In this document: positions 1-5,769 of the stretch, piece by piece
How positions within the stretch are numbered: position 1 is the stretch's first letter
Layout: every line of letters begins with the position of its first letter
Source of the DNA: Bacteroidales bacterium UBA1199
GTDB lineage: Bacteria > Bacteroidota > Bacteroidia > Bacteroidales > UBA932
Direction: 5' to 3'
Length of the DNA: 11,930 nucleotides
NCBI GenBank assembly: GCA_002309795.1
Contig: DBXZ01000008.1
Location: forward strand, 1 to 11,930
The notes under the pieces: model-generated
What the model was told of the DNA's origin: nothing
The model's database searches: none
What the model saw: only the letters and a program-made list of their open reading frames with translations
Program-made: the position numbers and the translations under genes

Positions 1-300
1 CCGTCCAACTTTTGGGGAGCACATCACACGGGAAGGGGAAGGGGCCCGGCGGATACAAGTTATTCGGCCGGGAAAGCTCGCTTTCCAAGGCTAAATGACG
101 CCAGAGAAAGCGCCTGCAGGCGCTAGCGTAGCGCGAGCAGCGATGGCCGGCGCAATAGCAAGCGCGGAGCGAGGGGTCTGGGGCAGTGCCCCAGTAAATA
201 CGTCGTTCCCGAGGCGGCAAGCTGCCGCCGCCCCGGAGCGCCGCGGGGAACGGACAAAAAGACGCCCCGGAGCGCAGCGGGAAACGGCAGACGCACTATT
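1..300. other. Gene-free GC-rich region packed with short dyads
   Basis: I see no convincing gene here; the open frames are low-complexity Ala/Arg/Gly strings. The stretch is dense in short inverted repeats: CCCGGC/GCCGGG (45-50 with 67-72), GGAAAG/CTTTCC (71-76 with 81-86), a perfect 16-bp palindrome at 109-124, CTGGGGC/GCCCCAG (178-184 with 188-194, 3-nt loop), and GGCGGCA/TGCCGCC (213-219 with 223-229). The last of these sits inside an outer CGTTCCC/GGGAACG stem (204-210 with 246-252). Some of this could be the 3' trailer or terminator of a gene left of the window, but no T-run follows any of the stems. Confidence 0.6.
229..287. repeat. Imperfect 25-bp direct repeat, two copies
   Basis: Copy 1 (229-253) and copy 2 (263-287) share 23 of 25 bases and start 34 bp apart. 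Both begin CGCCCCGGAGCGC and end in GGG(G/A)AACGG-like sequence; they differ at the 14th and 20th bases. A shorter related string, GCGCGGAGCGAGGGG, lies at 162-176. The function is unknown. It may belong to a family of GC-rich intergenic repeats scattered through this genome, which one window cannot show. Confidence 0.6.
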
Positions 301-305
301 GGGTG

Positions 306-337
306 TTTGCGGCTTCAAGAATTAATGTGTAGTTTTG
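306..337 (+). promoter_or_regulatory. Bacteroidetes-type promoter for ispF
   Basis: The -33 element TTTG (306-309) and the -7 element TAGTTTTG (330-337, consensus TAnnTTTG) are separated by 20 bp, the spacing expected for the primary sigma factor of Bacteroidetes. Transcription should begin a few bases past 337, giving a leader of roughly 15-20 nt before the ATG at 362. The alternative TTG start at 335 lies inside the -7 box and so cannot be the start of translation from this promoter. Confidence 0.75.
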
Positions 338-361
338 CGGAGGAAGAACAGAATCTTTTCT

Positions 362-841
362 ATGACAGATTTCAGGATTGGCAACGGCTATGACATTCAT
401 GCGCTGGGCGAGGGACTGCCGCTCGTGCTGGGCGGGGTGAAGATTCCCCATACGAAGGGCTGTATAGCCCATTCGGACGGCGACGTGCTGCTGCACGCGC
501 TCTGCGACGCGCTGCTGGGTGCCCTGGCTCTCGGCGATATCGGACAGCACTTTCCGGACACCGCGGAGGAGTTCCGCGGAATCGACAGCCGCAAGTTGCT
601 GGAGCGGGTGATGAAGCTGGTCTCCGACGCCGGCTGGAAGGTGGTGAACGCCGACATGACGCTGCTGGCGCAGAAACCGAAGATTGCGCCGTTCGTGCCG
701 CAGATGCGCGCCGTGATCGCTCCGCTGCTGGGGGTGGATCTTTCGTGCGTCTCCGTCAAAGCCACCACCACGGAGAATCTGGGGCCGATCGGCCGCGAAG
801 AAGGCATCTCCGCCTATGCGGTGGTTCTGCTGGCGCGATAG
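362..841 (+). CDS. ispF: 2-C-methyl-D-erythritol 2,4-cyclodiphosphate synthase (IspF)
   Basis: This cytosolic enzyme of the non-mevalonate (MEP) isoprenoid pathway turns 4-diphosphocytidyl-methylerythritol 2-phosphate into the cyclic diphosphate, releasing CMP. The 159-residue protein has the usual family length. It carries the metal-binding GYDIH segment (Asp11, His13) and the third ligand His45 in HSDGDVLLHALCDALLGA, followed by GDIGQHFPD and the C-terminal KATTTENLGPIGREEGISA signature. Family members form homotrimers with the active site at subunit interfaces. I chose the ATG at 362 rather than an upstream in-frame TTG at 335, because the protein family starts here and the TTG overlaps the -7 box. 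The gene stands alone, with its own promoter and with dyad-rich DNA on both sides; other MEP genes are not in view. It converges with the tRNA genes and probably ends at the shared terminator near 1030. The assignment is secure. Confidence 0.97.
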   Translation: MTDFRIGNGYDIHALGEGLPLVLGGVKIPHTKGCIAHSDGDVLLHALCDALLGALALGDIGQHFPDTAEEFRGIDSRKLLERVMKLVSDAGWKVVNADMTLLAQKPKIAPFVPQMRAVIAPLLGVDLSCVSVKATTTENLGPIGREEGISAYAVVLLAR

Positions 842-857
842 GGCCAGGATTTTGCTC

Positions 858-909
858 GCTTCGCTGCGCGAAGCTCCGCATTCCTGGGCGCTCCGCGCGG
901 GAGCAGCCC
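858..909 (+). other. Two GC-rich stem-loops after ispF
   Basis: Just past the ispF stop, GCTTCGC (858-864) pairs with GCGAAGC (868-874) around a 3-nt loop. GGGCGCTCC (886-894) then pairs with GGAGC-A-GCCC (900-909, one bulged A) around a 5-nt loop. Neither is followed by a T-run, so they are not ordinary intrinsic terminators. They may protect the 3' end of the ispF message, or belong to the same kind of GC-rich intergenic sequence found upstream of ispF. Confidence 0.5.
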
Positions 910-944
910 GAAGATAAAGGCACGCCGCTTGCGGCCCTCCTTAC

Positions 945-1008
945 TTTTTATGCACCGTGAGCCCACGAATTCAAGCTGGCTTGATTCTGGGCTCGCAGTG
1001 CATAAAAA
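945..1008. repeat. Long imperfect palindrome (64 bp)
   Basis: TTTTTATGCAC (945-955) is the exact reverse complement of GTGCATAAAAA (998-1008). Pairing continues inward through GTGAGCCCA (957-965) with TGGGCTCGC (988-996), containing one G-T pair, and through GAAT/ATTC and CAAG/CTTG, with an unpaired C opposite A, an unpaired C and a single bulge, to a 4-nt CTGG loop (976-979). The T-run precedes the stem on both strands, so this is not a standard terminator. The A-run on its right side also begins the A tract of the next hairpin. Confidence 0.7.
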
Positions 1009-1035
1009 AACCGCAGGCTTCTACCTGCGGTTTTT
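1004..1035. terminator. Bidirectional intrinsic terminator between ispF and the tRNAs
   Basis: CCGCAGG (1011-1017) pairs with CCTGCGG (1024-1030) around a 6-nt loop. Five T follow it on the + strand (1031-1035), and seven T follow it on the minus strand (the A-run 1004-1010). It lies 7 nt beyond the 3' end of tRNA-Met, so it most clearly ends the tRNA transcript, and it can also stop ispF transcription coming the other way. Confidence 0.88.
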
Positions 1036-1042
1036 ATCTTCG

Positions 1043-1116
1043 TAGCGGGGGCCAGGATTGAACTGGCGACCTCATGATTATGAATCATGCGCTCTGACCA
1101 ACTGAGCTACCCCGCC
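1043..1116 (-). tRNA. tRNA-Met (anticodon CAT), probably the elongator
   Basis: The 74-nt gene folds as a full cloverleaf on the minus strand: acceptor GGCGGGG with CCCCGCT, D stem GCTC/GAGC, anticodon stem CATGA/TCATG around TTCATAA, T stem GCCAG/CTGGC with TTCAATC, and discriminator A. CCA is not encoded. The first acceptor pair is G1-U72, a wobble, rather than the mismatch typical of initiator tRNA, so an elongator is favoured. A CAT anticodon could also mark a tRNA-Ile whose C34 is converted to lysidine; the sequence alone does not fully rule that out. It lies 10 nt downstream of tRNA-Gln in the same transcript. Confidence 0.92.
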
Positions 1117-1126
1117 CTCACTTTTG

Positions 1127-1197
1127 TTGAGGTAGACGGATTCGAACCGCCACTAAGAGGACCAGAATCTCTTGTGCTGCCATTACACCATACCTCA
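1127..1197 (-). tRNA. tRNA-Gln (anticodon CTG)
   Basis: The 71-nt gene on the minus strand has a perfect acceptor stem TGAGGTA/TACCTCA, D stem GTGT/GCAC, anticodon loop TTCTGGT read as CTG, T arm GGCGG-TTCGAAT-CCGTC, and discriminator A. CCA is not encoded. The U1-A72 pair is typical of tRNA-Gln. The anticodon stem AGAGA/CCTCT has an A-C mismatch at the pair closing the loop (31-39). CTG is the less general of the two glutamine anticodons and reads CAG. It is the first gene of the Gln-Met unit. Confidence 0.93.
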
Positions 1198-1211
1198 GTG
1201 TTTTGGGACTG

Positions 1212-1219
1212 CAAAGGTA
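1212..1219 (-). promoter_or_regulatory. -7 promoter element of the tRNA-Gln/tRNA-Met unit
   Basis: On the minus strand this reads TACCTTTG, an exact match to the Bacteroidetes -7 consensus TAnnTTTG, 14 nt upstream of the mature tRNA-Gln 5' end. An A/T-rich tract lies upstream, but at the expected distance I find no good TTTG -33 element. Confidence 0.65.
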
Positions 1220-1282
1220 AAAAAAATCTTTATTCTGTGATATATTTTTGAAAAAAGTTGTCCGACAGGACGCCAGAGGGTG

Positions 1283-1315
1283 TGGCAGGTGGTCCATTGT
1301 TTGGACTACCTGCTA
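1283..1315. other. Stem-loop 1 of a tandem related pair
   Basis: GCAGGTGGTCC (1285-1295) pairs with GGACTACCTGC (1303-1313) around the 7-nt loop ATTGTTT, with one G-T pair; two more pairs extend it outward. It is closely related to the hairpin at 1333-1369: the left arm shares CAGGTGGTCC and the loop shares TGTTT. No T-run follows on either strand. Confidence 0.7.
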
Positions 1316-1328
1316 TACTTTTGGGGGT

Positions 1329-1369
1329 AAAACGTGCCAGGTGGTCCGCTGTTTGGACCATCTGGCACG
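1329..1369 (-). terminator. Stem-loop 2 of the pair; likely terminator of the peptidase operon
   Basis: The left arm 1333-1347 pairs with 1355-1369 over 15 bp with one G-T pair, around the 7-nt loop GCTGTTT. Read on the minus strand it starts 23 nt after the M28 stop codon and is followed by TTTT (1332-1329), so it is a reasonable intrinsic terminator for the operon, though the T-run is short. Its likeness to the hairpin at 1283-1315 suggests a duplication. Confidence 0.6.
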
Positions 1370-1392
1370 ATCAAGTAAAAAACATCAGAATC

Positions 1393-2937
1393 CTAGTCGG
1401 CGTAGAGGCCGTCGCGGGAGAGCAGGTGGTCGAGGTTGGCGATACCGTAGGCAATCACGGCGGTGACGGCGGCCGAGTGCTCCATGTAGACGGGAATCAC
1501 CTTGTTGTAGATGTCGTTCTCCGTGTGCCAGATCTCACCGTAGTTGAAGTTGTAGCCCAGCGGATCCGTGCAGTTGAGCGAAACGGCTGCACCGCCGGCC
1601 ATCTGGAAGTGGGCATGGTCGGAACCGCCGGCGCGGGTCGGCTTGGGACGGGGTGCGCCCTCGCGTTTCGTTACCTTGAACGGAATGCCCGGAGTGTATT
1701 CAGCCACCGGTTCAGCCACCTTGACAAAGTCGTCGTACATGGCCGGCGGGACTACGACTCCGGAGGAGGCGGTAGGGCCGCCGTCACGGTTGAAGTAGTT
1801 GGAAATCTTCTCGATAGGAACCGTCTTGTTCTCCACGAAATACTTGCTGCCCAGCAGGCCGTACTCCTCGCCCGTCCAGAGGCAGAAGAGCATCGTGCGC
1901 TTGGGTTTGGCACCGGCTGCGGCGAGCAGGCGGGCCGCTTCGATAGCGACGGCAGAACCGTTGCCGCAGTCCACGGCGCCGGTGGCGATGTCATACGAAT
2001 CCAGGTGACCGCCCATCATCACGTACTCCTTGGGATACTTGGTCCCGCGGAGGATACCGATCACGTTGTGGTATTTGACCGGACCCTGGAAGAAGTGGTT
2101 GCGGATGTCGAATTCCAGAATGATATCCTCGAACTGCTGCACCTTGCGTTTGATGATTTCAAACTGGTTCTTGTCCAGTTTGATGTCGCAGACGCGCGGC
2201 AGGGTTTCCCAGGTGATTTTCTGGAAGTTGTCGCGGTCGCTCAGGCAGGTGATGGGGACCTCGGAAGCCTGAATGAAACCCAGTACGCCGGCCTCCACCA
2301 TCTGGCGGTAGAAGAGCGCCGGGTACTCCTTCACCTTATGAAGTTCCTTCCGGTCGTCGGGGTTCATCCAGTTGTGCATCCGGATCTCCGCATTGAGCGC
2401 CTCAATCGAGTCATTCTCCGCAATCAGTGCAGCGCGGCGCTCGTCGGCCTTTTCAGACCAGTCGAGCGGAGCACCGGAAGAGCGGCTGTCGAGCAGCACC
2501 CAGGCCCCTTTGAGGCGGGTTTTGACCCGTTCCAGGTCGCTCGTGCTCTTGGGTTCGAGCACCACGTGGCCACGCTGTGCGCCCTTGGTTCCGGCCGTGT
2601 AGGAAGGCGTGCCGAAGTGGAGAATCATCCCGTCGGCCGCGAGCATCTTACCGCTCCACGGTCCGCGGCTGAAACCCACGGCAGCTTCGCCGACCTCCTG
2701 CACCAGTACCTCCAGGCCCAGACTCTTGAAGTAGTTCTCAGCCCAGCGTTCGGCATCTTCCAGATTGTGGGAACCTACCGGACGGCCGCCGATCACATTG
2801 GCGAGCACATCCACATGTTCCATGACTCGATTGTCAGTGCGGCCCAGGTCAAGCACCTTGCGGACCACCTTATCCTCTGCCCGCACGACGGAGACGGCCG
2901 CGAGCAGCAGGACGACAGAAAGAAGGATTCGTTTCAT
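1393..2937 (-). CDS. Exported M28-family zinc peptidase with PA-like insert
   Basis: This is a co-catalytic zinc exopeptidase of family M28, most likely an aminopeptidase or carboxypeptidase acting on peptides outside the cytoplasm. The 514-residue protein begins with a Sec signal peptide (residues 1-20, ending VVRA) without a lipobox. A PA-like segment seems to be inserted at about 115-270. The catalytic domain runs from about 288 onward with the expected metal and catalytic residues in order: HLDSYD (His311, Asp313), GAVDCGNG (Asp323), TGEEYG (Glu357 general base, Glu358), NRDGG (Asp385) and IWHTEND (His471), plus GGSDHAHF at 438-444. It is the last gene of the operon, 22 bp after the M16 gene, and a hairpin follows its stop. 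The true substrate is unknown. Family assignment is firm; periplasm versus cell surface is inferred only from the signal peptide. Confidence 0.93.
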   Translation of the reverse strand: MKRILLSVVLLLAAVSVVRAEDKVVRKVLDLGRTDNRVMEHVDVLANVIGGRPVGSHNLEDAERWAENYFKSLGLEVLVQEVGEAAVGFSRGPWSGKMLAADGMILHFGTPSYTAGTKGAQRGHVVLEPKSTSDLERVKTRLKGAWVLLDSRSSGAPLDWSEKADERRAALIAENDSIEALNAEIRMHNWMNPDDRKELHKVKEYPALFYRQMVEAGVLGFIQASEVPITCLSDRDNFQKITWETLPRVCDIKLDKNQFEIIKRKVQQFEDIILEFDIRNHFFQGPVKYHNVIGILRGTKYPKEYVMMGGHLDSYDIATGAVDCGNGSAVAIEAARLLAAAGAKPKRTMLFCLWTGEEYGLLGSKYFVENKTVPIEKISNYFNRDGGPTASSGVVVPPAMYDDFVKVAEPVAEYTPGIPFKVTKREGAPRPKPTRAGGSDHAHFQMAGGAAVSLNCTDPLGYNFNYGEIWHTENDIYNKVIPVYMEHSAAVTAVIAYGIANLDHLLSRDGLYAD

Positions 2938-2959
2938 AAGCGAGTGATTATCGTATCAT

Positions 2960-5764
2960 TTATTTTTCAGTGTAGACGGAGATCAGCCGGCCTTCCGCGC
3001 CGATCTTGCGGGCCAGGTTGCGGACATCCTTAGCCTTAACGGAGCGCACGACCCTGGCGTAATCGTAGTCGTAATCAATGCCGCAGCGGCTGTAGAGTTC
3101 GAGTTCGGAAAGCTGGAGACCCACCGAAGAGGAGAGGCGCGGGCGGAACTCTTTCTCGTGTTTGATCAGGTATTTGCGGGCGGCATCCATCTCGGCGGCA
3201 GTCGGACCCGCAGCGGCCATGCGCTGCAGTTCCTCCTCCACATCTTTCAGGAGAATCTCCTCCATTTCCGGCCGTGTCTGGAAGGCGACCGTGGAGACCG
3301 GATTGCGGTCGGGCGCGTCGAAGAGTTCGGTCCGGAAACTCACGTGGTAGGCCCCTCCCCGCTCCTCGCGGATAAGTGCCACGTAGCGTTCGGACATCAC
3401 GTAGTCCAGGAAGGCGTAGACCATCCGGGTTTTGGTATCCTTGCGCGCTGAAGTGCGGAATTTGCAGTTGACGTCGGAGAGCGGAGCGGAGACGGGCGGA
3501 TAGCTTTCGCGCAGTTCAGCGCGCCCGGTAAAGGCTTCGCGCAGCGGATGGAGCGTGCCCTGCGGGGCGGGATCCGTGACGGGCAGCGCGGCGATGTAGC
3601 GATCCACCCAGGTGCGGACCTGTGCCGGATCCAGATCGCTGCAGAGGAAAAGTTCCGGCGTGCCGCTGAAACTGCGGTCAAAGACGCTGCGCAGGCGCGC
3701 GGGGGTGACGGCCTCAACGGCCGCGGAGTCAGTCTTCGCAGCCCAGGGGTTACCGGAATAGAGGACTTCGTTGTAGCGGTCGTCGAACTTGTCGCGGTTG
3801 CGCTTGGATTTCGCAAAACCTTCCAGCGAGTTTTTCTTGTATTTCTTCAGCTGGGCAGGGGTGCCGAACCAGGGGTCGGTCAGCTGCAGGCAGAGGGCCT
3901 TGAAGGCATCCTCGGCTCGGTCCGCTCCGGTGTTCATGGAAAGTTCGGCAGCCTCCGAGGTGAGGTGTGCCTGCAGCGAAACACCCAGCAGTTCAGGATA
4001 GTTGCGCTGCGCCATCTTGTCCACTTTACGGAAGCTCAGGCTGCGGGTGATATACCCGGCGGCATAGCGGTCGGCCGTGACGGCTGATTCGTCGAAAACA
4101 CCGTAGCCGGTGGGATAGCGCAGGGTCAGGGCCAGCCGCGTAGCGCTCTTATAAGGCTCGCTTTGGCGGTAATAGACCTTGATGCCGTTGGAAAGGGTCC
4201 AGACGGCGTTGCCTTTGGCATCTTTCTTTTCGGCGACGATGCGGCCCGGGGCGAAGTCCCAGGTCAGATCCAGGTTGGGATAATCGATGAATGCGGGCTC
4301 GAGCGGAGTCTCCGCCGCAGCGGCCACCATGGCACGGAAATCGGCTTCAGGAATCGGCACATCCGGATCATCCACAGGGTTGTAGCAATTGGAATAGATG
4401 GCCTCCGCATCGGTAATCATCTTTGCGGGATAGGCAGCCACCTCTTCCGGGGTGAGGGAGAAGAGAATGCGGCGGTTCAACGCATCCTCGTCCACCGGGT
4501 TGAGCAGCGGATAGTTGCGCAGGAAGTTCTCGATACAGACCTTCACCAGGTCGCCCGAACGGATCTCCTCCGGATTGCGCTCGCGGTCCAGATGAAGCCG
4601 CTGACAGACATTCAGCCGCGCCACCTCGAACTCTTCCGGGGAGATGCCGTGCTGCAACAGACGGTTGATCTCGCGCAGCGCGAGTTCGGTGGCGCCGGCG
4701 AGCTGGGTGCGTTCACGCGGGGTGATGGTACACATCAGCAGGTTGAAATCCGGCGTGTTGGCGGCATTGACGGCCACGGCCGACTTGGCGGGAGAGCCCT
4801 CCTGGCGGGTGGCTTCGCGGAAGCGGTCGGAGAGCACGGAGGTGACGATCTGGCGGGCAAAGAAATCACGGACGGCTTCCTCGCGGTGGCGGGTTTCGGC
4901 ATCCGGGAAGCGGTTCTTATAGATAAGTTTCGCCGCCTGGTAGCGGATCTGCGGATCAGTCTGGTCTGCATACATGGGCTCGGGCTGTGCCGGCGGGATG
5001 CAGGGATCTTTCGGGGCCGGATTGACGGCCGCGGGGATGTCGGCAAACTTAGCCCGAACGCGGGCTTCCATGTCGTCGAGGTCAATATCGCCCACGATGG
5101 CGATTGCCTGCAGATCAGGACGATACCACTTATGATAGAAGTCCAGAATCTCCTGGCGCTTGAAACCGTTGATCACCTCGAGCGTACCGATCACGGTGCG
5201 GTCGGGGTGCTTGGCGCCCTTATAGACGAGGTCGGTCTGGCGGCACATCATCCGGTAGCGGGGTTCGTCGCGCAGGCGCCACTCTTCGCTGATGACGCCG
5301 CGCTCCGCATCCAGGTCGGCCTGCTCGCAGGAGATGTCGCACGACCAGTCGTGCAGGATGAGCAGTACCGAATCCACGAAGCTTTCGCGGGTCAGGGGTA
5401 CGGCAGAGATATTATACACCGTCTCATGCCGGCCGGTGTAAGCGTTCACGTTGTAGCCGAAGCGCACGCCGTCTTTGGCCAGGAAATTCAGCAGATCCTT
5501 GCCGGGGTAGTGTCGCGTGCCGTTGAAGGCCATGTGCTCCAGAAAATGGGCCAGTCCGTTCTGGTTGTCCTCTTCCTGCAGCGCACCCACATTGTGGATG
5601 ATGTAGAACTCCGCTACGCCGGCAGGATTCTCATTGTGATAGAGGTAGTAGGTCATCCCGTTGTCCAGGCGGCCAACGCGGAAGGCGGGATCGTCGGGGA
5701 TATACTGAGCGGCGGCGCTGAAGCACAGGAGTGCCAGCGCAAGGGTGAAGAGGAATCTTTTCAT
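2960..5764 (-). CDS. Exported M16-family (pitrilysin-type) metalloprotease
   Basis: This 934-residue inverzincin-type protease usually cuts peptides or small proteins enclosed between its two clamshell halves. A signal peptide (residues 1-19, CFSAAAQ) directs export. The N-terminal half carries the inverted zinc motif HFLEH (His73, Glu76, His77), and the third ligand is probably Glu161 in ERGVISEE (154-161). NVNAYTGRHETVYNIS (106-120) is typical of the family. The C-terminal half lacks a second HxxEH but keeps the gate-like RE...Y pattern (Arg799, Tyr806), as expected for an active-inactive domain pair in one chain. The gene begins 5 bp after the DUF6850 gene and is followed 22 bp later by M28. 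Its placement behind a TonB-dependent receptor recalls FusC, the M16 protease that processes imported ferredoxin in Pectobacterium, but that role is inference here. Confidence 0.95.
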   Translation of the reverse strand: MKRFLFTLALALLCFSAAAQYIPDDPAFRVGRLDNGMTYYLYHNENPAGVAEFYIIHNVGALQEEDNQNGLAHFLEHMAFNGTRHYPGKDLLNFLAKDGVRFGYNVNAYTGRHETVYNISAVPLTRESFVDSVLLILHDWSCDISCEQADLDAERGVISEEWRLRDEPRYRMMCRQTDLVYKGAKHPDRTVIGTLEVINGFKRQEILDFYHKWYRPDLQAIAIVGDIDLDDMEARVRAKFADIPAAVNPAPKDPCIPPAQPEPMYADQTDPQIRYQAAKLIYKNRFPDAETRHREEAVRDFFARQIVTSVLSDRFREATRQEGSPAKSAVAVNAANTPDFNLLMCTITPRERTQLAGATELALREINRLLQHGISPEEFEVARLNVCQRLHLDRERNPEEIRSGDLVKVCIENFLRNYPLLNPVDEDALNRRILFSLTPEEVAAYPAKMITDAEAIYSNCYNPVDDPDVPIPEADFRAMVAAAAETPLEPAFIDYPNLDLTWDFAPGRIVAEKKDAKGNAVWTLSNGIKVYYRQSEPYKSATRLALTLRYPTGYGVFDESAVTADRYAAGYITRSLSFRKVDKMAQRNYPELLGVSLQAHLTSEAAELSMNTGADRAEDAFKALCLQLTDPWFGTPAQLKKYKKNSLEGFAKSKRNRDKFDDRYNEVLYSGNPWAAKTDSAAVEAVTPARLRSVFDRSFSGTPELFLCSDLDPAQVRTWVDRYIAALPVTDPAPQGTLHPLREAFTGRAELRESYPPVSAPLSDVNCKFRTSARKDTKTRMVYAFLDYVMSERYVALIREERGGAYHVSFRTELFDAPDRNPVSTVAFQTRPEMEEILLKDVEEELQRMAAAGPTAAEMDAARKYLIKHEKEFRPRLSSSVGLQLSELELYSRCGIDYDYDYARVVRSVKAKDVRNLARKIGAEGRLISVYTEK

Positions 5765-5769
5765 AACGA

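Larger units (their letters stand above)
909..1042. repeat. Inverted repeat CGAAGATAAA / TTTATCTTCG bounding the ispF-tRNA gap
   Basis: CGAAGATAAA (909-918) recurs exactly as its reverse complement at 1033-1042, ending one base before the 3' end of the tRNA-Met gene. The 134-bp interval encloses the palindrome at 945-1008 and the terminator hairpin at 1011-1030. The nesting recalls a miniature mobile element inserted beside a tRNA gene, but no target duplication is clear, and chance remains possible. Confidence 0.4.

Noticed and set aside
95..325. Small open frames on both strands in the region before ispF
   Set aside because: The products are low-complexity Ala/Arg/Gly/Pro strings produced by GC-rich dyads, with no good start context and no recognisable family.
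945..1008. Treating the 64-bp palindrome as the ispF terminator
   Set aside because: Its T-run lies before the stem on each strand, not after it. The adjacent hairpin at 1011-1030 has correctly placed T-runs.
1258..3033. A 591-codon + strand open frame opposite the M28 gene
   Set aside because: It is antisense to a complete M28 protein with signal peptide and all metal ligands. Its product has no recognisable domain and is rich in Val/His/Arg, as expected for the complement of a GC-rich gene.
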